Source of the DNA: Silvibacterium sp036273415
GTDB lineage: Bacteria; Acidobacteriota; Terriglobia; Terriglobales; Acidobacteriaceae
Direction of reading: 5' to 3'
NCBI GenBank assembly: GCA_036273415.1
Contig: DASUHR010000002.1
Coordinates: 62,001-126,000, forward strand
DNA: 64,000 nucleotides
Positions 16,631-26,400 of the stretch are shown here, one piece after another. How positions within the stretch are numbered: the first letter of the stretch is position 1; each line of letters opens with the position of its first letter. Under the pieces are notes generated by a model. The model had not been told where the DNA came from. It searched no databases and worked only from the letters and a program-made list of their open reading frames with translations. A program made the position numbers and the translations under genes.

Positions 16631-18319
16631 ATGGAATCCGGAACTCTGAGTAATGCGGAAATCGCAGACCGTCTCTCCTCGCTGGCACAGATGCTTACTA
16701 TGGAGAAGGCGAATCCATACAAGACTCGCGCATATCGCCGCGCCGCAGCCGTTATCCGGGGACTTGGCGAGAGCGTCGACGAGTTGGTCCGTAGTAATTC
16801 CGATCTCCGCGTCTACTCAGGCATTGGACCCGCTATCAGCGCCGCTATCCGCGAGATCATTGAAACCGGCACCTTGAAGAGTCTTGAGCAGCTCCGGTCC
16901 GGTGCCAGTCCCGAACTCGTCGAGCTCAGCGCTTATCCGCGCCTCGATCCTCGACGCGTGGTGCGAATTTATAAGAAACTCAGCATCTCGACTATCGAAG
17001 CGCTCCGCTCCGCTCTCGACGGAGGCCAGATAGAACGCACGTTCGGTCCGCGCATGGCGCAGCACATCCGCTACGGACTGATCGAGACCGAGACGATCCT
17101 GCTCTATCACGCGCATGCGTTATGCGGATCCATCGAGAATTTCTTACTCAGGAAAGCAGGCGCAGAACGCGTCGAAGCCATTGGCGACTACCGTCGTCGC
17201 GTAGAGATCATCGGCAGGCTTGATTTCCTGATTAAGGCGCGCGACTTCAGCAAGATAGTTGAAACGATAAAGCGCTATGGCGGCCACGTACCTCTGGTCC
17301 AATCAACGGCAACAACAGCCACGTATTCGCTGCCTTCCGGTCCGCTTCTCTGCCTTGAGCACATTGAGAAGAACTGGGGCCTCGCTCTGATCCGCGGAAC
17401 CGGTTCTGCGGCGCATCTGCGCAAGTTGACCCGCATAAGCGGCAGTCTCACAGCTCTTGAGGACGTCAGCCTTTTCCCAAGTGAAGAAGCTTTCTACAAG
17501 CGCTTCAATTTGCAGTTCATTCCGCCCGAACTCCGTGAAGGTCTCGACGAGATCAGCAAATCACGCAAGGGAGCGTTGCCGCAACTCATTGCAGAGCAGG
17601 ATATTCGTGGCGATCTGCATGCCCATACGTCCGCCAGCGATGGCAGCGATTCCATTGAAGAGATGGCGCGCGCTGCCCGGGAACTCGGCTACGAATACAT
17701 TGGCATCACTGATCACTCGCCCAGCCTGAAAATTGCCAATGGGCAATCCATCGAAGATCTGCGAGCCCAAATCCGTGCTATCGACAAGCTCAACGCACGC
17801 CTCTCCGGTTTTAGGGTGCTCAAGTCCGCTGAGGTCGACATTCTCGCAGATGGCACGCTCGACCTTCCTGACGATATCCTGCAGGAGCTCGATTACACCG
17901 TCTGTTCCATCCACTCGCGCTTTGCCATGAATAGGGAGCAGCAGACGGAGCGTGTTTTACATGCCATGGACAACCGCTACTTCACGATTCTGGGCCACGC
18001 CACAGGACGTCTGCTCCTCAAGCGCCCCGGTTATGAGTTGGATTTCGAACGCATCATCGAGCATGCGAAAGATAGAGATTGCTTCTTCGAGCTGAACTCT
18101 AGCCCCGATCGACTCGATTTGTCTGCTGAAAACGCAAGGCTGGTTCGGTCGGCAGGCATCAGGATCGCTATCTCCACTGATTCACACAGCACTGGCGAGT
18201 ACCGTACGATTTGTTATGGGATCGAGCAGTCCCGTCGTGCCGGCCTTGAAAAGGCGGACGTACTCAACTGCCAACCGCTTGATATGCTGCTGAGGACCGT
18301 GGCGCGGCGACGGTTTTAA
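16631..18319 (+). CDS. PolX-like protein: inactive polymerase X domain plus PHP phosphoesterase
   Basis: The protein has 562 aa. I place the start at ATG 16631, where PolX similarity begins (LSNAEIADRLSSLAQML), although the frame stays open upstream. Order: HhH/8-kDa domain (about 1-75, NPYKTRAYRRAAAVIRGL), DNA-binding HhH (75-160), polymerase X palm (about 175-300), PHP domain (about 320-562). The PHP metal motifs are present: DLHAHTSASDG (D328, H330, H332), ITDHSPS, EVDI, IHSRF, GHATGR and STDSHS. The palm motif reads G185-D-Y-R-R-R-V-E-I-I-G-R196-L-D198, where active PolX has GS..RRGKET..DID, so the first catalytic Asp is Arg and the GK is RV. The third Asp region is also changed. Probably a 3'-phosphoesterase/nuclease, not a polymerase. 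Confidence 0.8.
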   Translation: MESGTLSNAEIADRLSSLAQMLTMEKANPYKTRAYRRAAAVIRGLGESVDELVRSNSDLRVYSGIGPAISAAIREIIETGTLKSLEQLRSGASPELVELSAYPRLDPRRVVRIYKKLSISTIEALRSALDGGQIERTFGPRMAQHIRYGLIETETILLYHAHALCGSIENFLLRKAGAERVEAIGDYRRRVEIIGRLDFLIKARDFSKIVETIKRYGGHVPLVQSTATTATYSLPSGPLLCLEHIEKNWGLALIRGTGSAAHLRKLTRISGSLTALEDVSLFPSEEAFYKRFNLQFIPPELREGLDEISKSRKGALPQLIAEQDIRGDLHAHTSASDGSDSIEEMARAARELGYEYIGITDHSPSLKIANGQSIEDLRAQIRAIDKLNARLSGFRVLKSAEVDILADGTLDLPDDILQELDYTVCSIHSRFAMNREQQTERVLHAMDNRYFTILGHATGRLLLKRPGYELDFERIIEHAKDRDCFFELNSSPDRLDLSAENARLVRSAGIRIAISTDSHSTGEYRTICYGIEQSRRAGLEKADVLNCQPLDMLLRTVARRRF

Positions 18320-18469
18320 ACAATCTGACGCTGCTCGTCGCTGCTGCATTCCCGCAAAGCAGAGCTGAATTGCTGCTCGCCGGGTGACCAATCCACCACA
18401 CAGCTGAGAGGTCCACTATGTCCCCGGCTGCGCGGGCGGCCTGAGCGACGATAAATCAACTTCCAGATG

Positions 18470-19645
18470 TCACTCGGATAACAATCCTCGGATAAAGGTG
18501 TGGCATCGGATACCTTCTGTATCGTAAACGTTGAAGTCCGCAGGTGCACCGGGCACCAGCAGTTCAGGAAGACCAAGCATTCTTGTAGGATTGATGGACG
18601 CCAACTGGGCTGCTATATGCAGGTCGGCTCGAGCGATCTTCATAAAATTGGCTACTGCCCGATCTAGAGTGATCACGCTCCCTGCCAACACGCCAGCCTC
18701 GGTGCGACAGGCTTCTCCCTCAACGTGCACGATGGTTTCTCCCGTTAGGAACCGGCCGTCTCGCATGCCGGCTGCCGACAGACAGTCCGTGATAAGGATC
18801 GCGCGCTCTGGTCCCTTCGCCTTGAACCATAAACGCACCGCCGCCGGCGCAACGTGGCAGTTATCGCAAATCAGATCGGCGTACAAATCGTTCTGATCAA
18901 GGACCGCGCCGAGGATGCCAGGCTCGCGATGATCCCATTCGCGCATCGCGTTAAAAGTATGAGTCGCGGAGACAGCACCGCTTCTTATACCTTCAATCGC
19001 TTCCTCATGCGTAGCCATCGAATGTCCAATAGCCGAACGGATGCCGAGAACCGTCGCGTGCTGGATTGTCTCAAGCGCTCCGGGTAATTCAGGCGCAATC
19101 GTCATCAGACGAATCTTGCCACGGGCAGCTTCCCAAAATCGATTGAGAAGCTCTGGTGTAGGCCTTAGTAGATGCTCCGCAGAATGCATGCCACGCTTGG
19201 CAGGGGAGAGGAAGGGCCCTTCTATATGGATGCCAACTGCCTGGGATGCTCCAGCACTTGGGGCTGATTCGATGTACTCTGCCATCCTCTCCAGCGCGGA
19301 CAGTGTCGTATCCAGTGAGGCGGTGACCGTAGTAGGAAGAAAACGGGCCACGCCCGCGCGCGCCAGGCAATACCCAATTTTCTGAAACCCTTCGGAAGAG
19401 GCATTCATCACGTCCTGGCCCGCGATACCGTGGAAGTGGATATCAAAGAAACTGGATGTCAGTATTCCGTTCGGAAACTCATAGTCTACGTGGGAGGTCC
19501 ATTTCGCATCTCGGGGGCAGATTTCGAGGATATGCGGGCCCTCGATGGTGATGATCGGGTTCACCAGAAGCCCCGATGGACTCGCGAGCATCTTTGCCGC
19601 AATGCGCTTAACCGAAATGGGAGGCCTCGATTCTGTTGTGATCAC
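18470..19645 (-). CDS. nagA: N-acetylglucosamine-6-phosphate deacetylase
   Basis: The protein has 391 aa with a GTG start. It removes acetate from GlcNAc-6-phosphate in amino-sugar and cell-wall recycling. It is an amidohydrolase TIM barrel: DIHFHG (H70, H72), the metal-ligand Glu in HIEGPFL (E142), H208 in IGHS, H229 in THTFNAM, and the catalytic Asp in ITDCLSAAGM (D287). The length is normal. The ribosome-binding site is not close to the GTG (GGAGGGG about 15 bases away), so the start is less sure than the frame. Neighbours do not include nagB or a transporter. It is convergent with the PolX-like gene across 150 bp. Confidence 0.93.
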   Translation of the reverse strand: MITTESRPPISVKRIAAKMLASPSGLLVNPIITIEGPHILEICPRDAKWTSHVDYEFPNGILTSSFFDIHFHGIAGQDVMNASSEGFQKIGYCLARAGVARFLPTTVTASLDTTLSALERMAEYIESAPSAGASQAVGIHIEGPFLSPAKRGMHSAEHLLRPTPELLNRFWEAARGKIRLMTIAPELPGALETIQHATVLGIRSAIGHSMATHEEAIEGIRSGAVSATHTFNAMREWDHREPGILGAVLDQNDLYADLICDNCHVAPAAVRLWFKAKGPERAILITDCLSAAGMRDGRFLTGETIVHVEGEACRTEAGVLAGSVITLDRAVANFMKIARADLHIAAQLASINPTRMLGLPELLVPGAPADFNVYDTEGIRCHTFIRGLLSE

Positions 19646-20122
19646 GAAAGCTTAAGTTGGCCCCTCCACCAGGGGCTGCCTGAATACTTGGCTGTACGTG
19701 TTTGCGGAAACGCGGCCCAGCGACAACCAGACGTATGGTCAAAAGAAGAATGAAGGGCCGAGTCGCAGCTGGCCGCGTCCGACCTGAGTCTATCCGACCT
19801 GGGTCTGATTGTTTCGAGGTCAACATAGGGCGGACCGTTTTCCTGGACCTTGCGACAGGCGATAAGAGGCTGGGCGAGTCGCGGATGATTCAAGTCAAGT
19901 GCATAATATTTTGGCACAAAAAATCGGCCACATGCACAGATGGCGATCCTTGCCTGAGGTATCGTGTTCGATAGATGCGGCATCCGGTGCGCGCCGCCGG
20001 CGAGGTTGTCAGCAGCTCAGGTCTACCGTCCAATGGGTCGCTGCCACGGGACTAGAGGATTTCATAAATCACTTGCTGTTAACGAAGAGCAACTGCGAAG
20101 TGAAAATTCGGGGCTGCCGACG
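19646..20122. other. Intergenic region between the ADOP permease and nagA
   Basis: About 480 bp between two minus-strand genes. It should hold the nagA promoter and the 3' end of the ADOP transcript. Small plus-strand frames (19702-19974, 19899-20447) are shadows or have no ribosome-binding site. I see no strong hairpin. Confidence 0.5.
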
Positions 20123-22864
20123 CTATTCCGAACGCAAAGCCTGGGAAGGATCGGCGGCCGCGGCGCGTAGTGCCGGTAGTGCCGAGGAGATGACCGACAG
20201 CACCAGCATGACTACCACGCTCGCGCCGTACACAATCGGATCGGTGGCGCTCACTCCAAAGAGGAACGCGCCGATAAAGCGAGACGCGGCAAACGATCCC
20301 AAAATACCGAGAGCACAACCGGCAGCTGCGATTTTAGCGCCGGATCCGAGCACAAGCCGCGCGATGCCGGCGGGCTGTGCGCCGAGGGCAATTCGGATGG
20401 CGATCTCCTGCGCGCGCTGCGAAATATTGAAAGCGATGACGGTGTAGATGCAGAGGGCTGCAAGCAGCAAAGCGGCGATCGCAAAAGCTGTGATAAGGCC
20501 CGTATTGAAGAGGCGCGGGGCCTCCACCGTGGAGACAGCTTCGGCCATGGGCTGCACGGGATCGAGAGCCAATCGGGGATCGATGCCGGCAATCACCGAG
20601 CGCAGGGTATTGATCATCTGCGCGGGCGGCAGCGAGGAACGGAGCGCGATCCAGCCGCTGGACAAGTCCAACATGCCCGTGACGCCAGAGCCCTCGATGA
20701 TCGCAGGCTGCTCCAAGGGGAAATACCACTGTTCGCCCGCCGGATGATCGGGCGCTGTGACACGCACGTCAGGTACCACTCCTACGACCGTCGCCCAGGG
20801 AAGGGTGTGTTTGGGATTGCCGAAGTGCAGGCGCTTCCCGATAGGATTCTGTCCGGGCCACTCCCGTTTGGCCATGGATTCGTCAACAACGCAGACCAGA
20901 GGCGCGTCGGAGCGGTCGCGAAGCGTTAAATAGCGGCCGGCGATGAGGGGAATGCCGAGAGCGCGAAAGTAATCGCCATAGGTTTCCATGAACAGAGCAA
21001 ACCTTAGCTTCGATCCAGCGCTGCGCGCGCCTTCAATGGTAAAGCCGCCGAGTCCTCCTCCGCCGGCGTCAGGCAGCATGTTGGCCAGCCCAACGGCGAT
21101 GGTCGCGGGTTGGGCGGCCAGTCGGCTGACAACCTCGCGATTGAAAGTGGCGATGGACGACTCGGTCGCGTATTGCTGCGCGGGCAGCTGGTATCCGGCG
21201 ATGAGAACGTGGTCGGGGCGGAAGCCGGGATCGACCGCAAGCATCTGCTGATAACTGCGTAGGAAGGCCAGTGAAACACAGAGCAGGATGGTCGCAATGG
21301 TAATTTCGATGACGACCAGAGACGAGCGGAGCCAGTTCTGGTGCAAGTTGCTGGTGCACGAGCGGGGGTGTTGCTTAAGGTCATCGAGCAGGTTGGTGTG
21401 TACCGCAGCCCAGGCCGAAGCAAGGCTGCAAAGGACTCCGGTTACTACCATCATGATGAGAGCGAAACCCACTACATTGGCATTGATGGAGATTGCATCG
21501 ATGCGCGGCATGGACTCGGGGAGTCGTGGCACAATGGCGCGCAGAGCGATCGCCGCAAGAGCCAGACCGAGAAGGCCCCCCGCAAAACTTAGAAGAAGAC
21601 CTTCGCTAACGCACTCGCGGAATATGATGCCCGCATGGGCTCCGAGTGCGAGGCGCACGGCATATTCACGGCGGCGGCGGATAGCACGGAGAAGAAGCAG
21701 GGTCGCTACGTTGGTGCAAACGATGAGCAGCACGATGCAAACGGCAAGAAAGAGCGTACGGAGCGGAGGCCTTACACCGGCGACCACGGATTCCCGCAGG
21801 GGGACGGCATCTCCTCTGATATGGATGGCGGCCATCTCCGGGGGAAAGTGGCGCATGATCTGCTGCGCAACGCGGTTGGCGTCGTGCGCGGACTGGTTCA
21901 CAGTGACACCATCCTTCAGGCGCGCAACGAGGCCGGCGCCCCATGCGCCAGCGGATGAAAGCTCTTCGGCCGTGAAGCTCATGGGAACCCACAACTGCGC
22001 CCGGTCGAGCCTGCCGGGAAGGAGGGGAAATTCGAAGCGGCGCGGCATGACACCAATGATGGTGTAGTTCCTGCGGTCGAGAGTAATCGTGGCGCCCGCG
22101 ATTTGCGGGTCGCGGTGAAAGCGATTGAGCCAAAGTGTGTAACTAATGACAGCGACAGGAGTGTGAGCGTCGTCTTCCTCCTGCGTGAAGACGCGGCCGA
22201 TGATGGGCGCGATGCCGAGCGTGGGGAAGGCACCAGCGGTTAGGCGCGCGCCGTTCACCGATTCGGAAACTGGGCCACCAGAGAGCTCCCAGGACGTGCT
22301 GCTATAGGCGCCAATTGATGAGAAGGCGCGAGACGCATGCATGTAAGTGGCGACTTCCGGTGCAGTGACGCTCAGCTGCAGGCTATCGCCGACGCGGTCG
22401 CCCAAAAGGACAAGGCGCTGCGGATCGCGAAATGCCAGTGGGCGCAGGAGCACGCCCTGAACGATCGAGAAGATAGCGGTCGTCGCTCCAATGCCCAGCG
22501 CAAAGGTGAGAACAGCGGTAAGCGAGAACACCGGTGTTCTCAACATCTTCCGCCCTGCATACCGAATGTCTTGTACCAGTCCTTCTATATTTCTTTCTCT
22601 CTCTAACTCAGCACCACCATGGGATTGGCCTCCGCCGCTCGGTACCTTCCAGTACCACGCATTTCGCAACGATGACCATGCTAGGAAGGGAATCGAGCGG
22701 CAGGTCTGACTCCAAAACCAACGCGAAGCTTCGAACCTTGATTTCGTAGTGGCTTTGAGAGCGTACTCCTCGAGGAGATCGCCGATAATAGTTTCCCTGG
22801 TGTCTCGAGGAAGGAAAAATTTCAGCAATAAGCAGGCAATAGCTGGGGGTGAATGTCGCGTCAT
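20123..22864 (-). CDS. ADOP-family ABC permease (MacB/FtsX-like) with prefix domain
   Basis: The protein has 913 aa. An N-terminal permease prefix domain (about residues 1-70, FFLPRDTRETIIGDLLEEYAL) precedes two MacB-like halves. Each half has a membrane segment, a periplasmic MacB_PCD domain and an FtsX domain of three helices: first half about 100-480 (LTFALGIGATTAIFSIV), second about 520-913, ending at RAAAADPSQALRSE. No ATPase domain is present and none is encoded next to it, as usual for the acidobacterial duplicated orphan permeases. The likely job is export, or mechanical transmission across the envelope, for an unknown substrate. Its ATG overlaps the stop of a PadR gene (ATGA), which points to direct regulation by that repressor. 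Confidence 0.9.
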   Translation of the reverse strand: MTRHSPPAIACLLLKFFLPRDTRETIIGDLLEEYALKATTKSRFEASRWFWSQTCRSIPFLAWSSLRNAWYWKVPSGGGQSHGGAELERERNIEGLVQDIRYAGRKMLRTPVFSLTAVLTFALGIGATTAIFSIVQGVLLRPLAFRDPQRLVLLGDRVGDSLQLSVTAPEVATYMHASRAFSSIGAYSSTSWELSGGPVSESVNGARLTAGAFPTLGIAPIIGRVFTQEEDDAHTPVAVISYTLWLNRFHRDPQIAGATITLDRRNYTIIGVMPRRFEFPLLPGRLDRAQLWVPMSFTAEELSSAGAWGAGLVARLKDGVTVNQSAHDANRVAQQIMRHFPPEMAAIHIRGDAVPLRESVVAGVRPPLRTLFLAVCIVLLIVCTNVATLLLLRAIRRRREYAVRLALGAHAGIIFRECVSEGLLLSFAGGLLGLALAAIALRAIVPRLPESMPRIDAISINANVVGFALIMMVVTGVLCSLASAWAAVHTNLLDDLKQHPRSCTSNLHQNWLRSSLVVIEITIATILLCVSLAFLRSYQQMLAVDPGFRPDHVLIAGYQLPAQQYATESSIATFNREVVSRLAAQPATIAVGLANMLPDAGGGGLGGFTIEGARSAGSKLRFALFMETYGDYFRALGIPLIAGRYLTLRDRSDAPLVCVVDESMAKREWPGQNPIGKRLHFGNPKHTLPWATVVGVVPDVRVTAPDHPAGEQWYFPLEQPAIIEGSGVTGMLDLSSGWIALRSSLPPAQMINTLRSVIAGIDPRLALDPVQPMAEAVSTVEAPRLFNTGLITAFAIAALLLAALCIYTVIAFNISQRAQEIAIRIALGAQPAGIARLVLGSGAKIAAAGCALGILGSFAASRFIGAFLFGVSATDPIVYGASVVVMLVLSVISSALPALRAAAADPSQALRSE

Positions 22865-23220
22865 GTTGTTCCCCTTGTTCCGCGACGATCCTTCACGCCT
22901 GCCGTCATGCTTCGTATCGTCTCTCTCGAGACTTGGAGCGCCTGCTGTCCCGCTGCCTCGACATGAAACAGACGCTTCGATCTACCGCCTCGCTCCGGTG
23001 TAGGTGGGCCGATGTGCGAGCTAATGTAACCTTTTGCTTCGAGTCGCTCCAACGTCGCATAAATGGCGCCAATGGAAACGTCACGGCCAGTACACACTTC
23101 AATTTCCCGCCGCACCAATGTTCCATGGGCGGTACCGGTCAAGCGGATCAGCGCTAGCAGGACAATATGCTCAAGCGATCCGAGAAGATCGCCGCGTTGC
23201 ATTTGTTTGTCAAAGGACAA
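22861..23220 (-). CDS. PadR-family transcriptional regulator
   Basis: The protein has 119 aa from TTG 23220, or 113 from ATG 23202. It has the PadR winged helix: RGDLLGSLEHIVLLALIRL, then VSIGAIYATLERLEAKGYI (recognition helix and wing) and GRSKRLFHVEAAGQQAL. Such proteins repress transporter or stress genes and release DNA on ligand binding. The TTG start has GGAG at a usable distance; the ATG has none. The stop overlaps the start of the ADOP permease, so the pair forms a two-gene operon. A perfect 6-bp inverted repeat at 23206-23221 lies between the two possible starts and is a candidate operator. Confidence 0.9.
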   Translation of the reverse strand: MSFDKQMQRGDLLGSLEHIVLLALIRLTGTAHGTLVRREIEVCTGRDVSIGAIYATLERLEAKGYISSHIGPPTPERGGRSKRLFHVEAAGQQALQVSRETIRSMTAGVKDRRGTRGTT

Positions 23221-23221
23221 A
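23206..23221. promoter_or_regulatory. Candidate PadR operator (inverted repeat)
   Basis: The sequence TTTGTC-AAAG-GACAAA is a perfect palindrome with a 4-base spacer. It lies at the start of the PadR gene, 240 bp from the divergent giant gene. This is compatible with autoregulation, but no binding data can be read from sequence; a chance palindrome of this size is possible. Confidence 0.35.
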
Positions 23222-23460
23222 TCGTGAAACTCCGTCGATGGCTCGGGGATCTGAGTTGGCGCAACTTGCCCGCCAGCAGATTTTACAATTTTGGGACAGA
23301 TCCCGCGCCTTCTTTAGATTTAAGCTTGACCGGAATTTGTTCTTTGATGTAGAACAAATCGAGAAGTTCCGCCCTAATTACCTAAACTTCGCCATTATCG
23401 AGCAGTCCCGCCCAGAAATTTTCCTCCCCAGAATTCTGTGCGAATTATTGGAGGTTGGAA

Positions 23461-26400
23461 ATGCCTTTGCGCCATTCGTGCGTTCGCCATTTGTCTCAAT
23501 ACAGTCAATTTGCGCCGCTGTATCTGGTGCTCGTTCTGCTGACGGCATTGCCATTGTGGGCTGGCGCATCGCAACAGGGCACGGCTACTCCGGCGGTTGT
23601 GGGCAAGCGTATTTGGCTGAGAGATGCGCAAACCATTGCAGTCAAGCACGCCGGGCCTGCAAAATTGGTGCAGGCCCTTGCGTCGGCGCAGCCGCTGGCG
23701 CTTGCCAGGGGCGACTTTGATGCGGACGGAGTGGAAGACCTCATCGTCGGATATGCATCCGGGAACGGCGGAATTCTGGCGCTGCATCACGGCAACGTCG
23801 ATGCCTTTGCGCCACAGAGTAAAGAATCTTTTGAAGCGATCGGCCGGGGCGAGTTTCCTTCGCCATTTATGCCGACCGCCAATTTGTTTGACCTTCCGGT
23901 GCGCCCTGACTTTGTAACCGTGGGCAGCTTGAATGGCGAAGGCTATCCGGACATCATCGTCGCGCAACGCGGCGGCAGCTCGATTTATTTATTGAGCAAC
24001 AACGGCAAGGGCAAGTTTGCCGCTCCGAAGGCAATTAACGTAGGCGGGCCGATCACTGGAATGTCTGCGGGCGAGTTTGGACGAAGGGGCGCTTACAGCA
24101 AATTGCTTGTAGGAATCAGCGATCGGCGCGGGTCGTATCTCATGGTCTATGCGGGAATGCTCAACGGTCTTGGCGGAGTGACGGTGTTGCCATTGCAGGC
24201 TACTTTGGCGAGCATTGAATTTGCCGACCTGGGAGATATCGGCCCTGACGCGGTTGTGATAGCTGGCGGCCAGGTTGCCATCCTGCACTCTTCAACCATG
24301 CGGCTTGAGTCGTTGTCGCTGCCGGTCGCAGCCAAGGCGCTGGTTGTTGGCTCGTTTATATACGATCGCAACGCGCAGTTGCAGATGGCGATTCTGGGCT
24401 CCGACGGCAGTATAAACTTCGCTGTGCACAACGAGTTCGATCCACATTCGTATACGGTGGACGAGCTTCGGGAGGTCCATCGTGGAACGCTTCGCGGGTC
24501 TACAAGCGCCTTAGGACAGAGGAATGTTCCGCGAAACGGCTGGAAAATCGTCGAAGCCATCCCTGGTATCGCGTCTTCTGGAACAACTCCGGTGTTGTTG
24601 CGTGCTCGCATTTCGGACAATGGTTCGGACGATGTCATGGTGCTGAACCCGGCAGGGCGGCAGATGACTCTAATCGCCCATCCCGATCTTGCTCCGGGCG
24701 ACACCACCTTTGTGCCGGGAGAGATCTCTTTCCGCCCGTATAACGGTTCGCCGGTGGCGGCAATCACCATGCGCGTAAACGTGGATGGCCGGGCAGGAGT
24801 TGTTTCCATTCATCAAGGACAGATAGCGCCTTCTGTCTTGATGCCTCTGCCCGACCCCACATTTATCGTTGATTCGACGACTGATGCCATCCACCCAGGT
24901 GCTTGCGCTGCGGCCACACCCGGCCAGTGCACACTGCGCGAAGCGGTTATTGAAGCCAATAGTGTAGCCGGTACGGACACGATCATGGTTCCTGCAGGAA
25001 CCTATACGCTGACGCTGCCCAAGGTCGTCGGCGATTGTACAGCCCAGCATGGAGCACTTTATATCAATGACTCAGTGAATATTGTGGGTGCTGGGCAGGC
25101 GACCACGATTATTGAAGCCGGTTCCAGCGCCGGTAACGGTATCGACTTTGTTGCGGCGGTCAATGAAGACCTGGGTACCTCAAGTTGCCAGCTCACAAGT
25201 GCCACCGCCAGCATTTCGAATCTGACATTGAAGTTTGGCACGAACAGGGGAACTCACGGCTTCGACGGTGACGGCGGCTGTATGGAGTTCGATACGGGTT
25301 CTAGCGGCACTGCCAACCTCACGCTTACTAATGTCACCCTGGATTCGTGCAGCACGACCAAGGGCAACGGCGGCGGCATCGCGATATTCAATGTCACACA
25401 TCCCGGCAACGGCCTGGTCACCATAACCAACAGCATCATTCAGAACAACTCGTCTGTAGATACCACTGATGGCGTAGCGGCCACTGCTGGCGGCATTTGG
25501 GTTTCTGATCCAGCGCGCATGTTAATGAGCAACAGCCAGGTTATCGACAACAACGCCACCCAGGTTTCTAATACGGGAACGGTGGCGGGTGAAGGCGGCG
25601 GAATCACCGTTTCGTCGAAGCTTGGCAACTCCCGGCAAACGGTGATTCATGCCAGCACCATCAGCGGCAACCATGCCGGCGGAAATGGCGGCGGAATCCA
25701 CGACCAGTCGAGCCTGCTCATTGATCAGGGCACCATTATCAGCAACAACAGCGCGGGGGAAGCGAACAAGGCAAACGGCACAAACGGCGGCGGACTCTGG
25801 ATCAACCCCTCCAACAATGGCTGTCCGGCTGCCTGTACTGACACCGCAACGCTGACCAAGGTTACGATCACCGGCAACACCGCGACCGGCAACGGGGGTG
25901 GTATTTACCACGGGAACGGTACAGGCGCGGGTGATTTGACGATGAGCTTCAGCCGGCTGGCAGCCAATACAGCCCCCGACGGCAGCAACTTTTTTGAAGA
26001 CCACTCAGTAGCGAACGTTATCAACAACTGGTGGGGGACGAACACGCCCGCCAATACGATGGGGAACAGCGCCGGAACGACGACCTTCGATCCTTTCATC
26101 GAGCTTACGCATACTGCTAGTCCGAGCACGATCAAAATCAATCAAAGCACGACGTTGACGGCGGACATGAGCAAGGACAACCACGGCAATGGCGCCACAC
26201 TATCGGGCAATCTGGATGAAATTGTTGGCCTGCCGGTCACCTTTGATAATCCTGTGCTGGGAAGTATCCCGCAGGCGCAGCCGGAAACGCTCGGCAACCC
26301 GGTCCCCACCGTCACGGCTACATTCAACGCCGGCGGGACCAGCGGCCACGGCAGTGCTGATGCGACGGTGGATCAACAAAGTGTTACTGCGCCAATTGTG

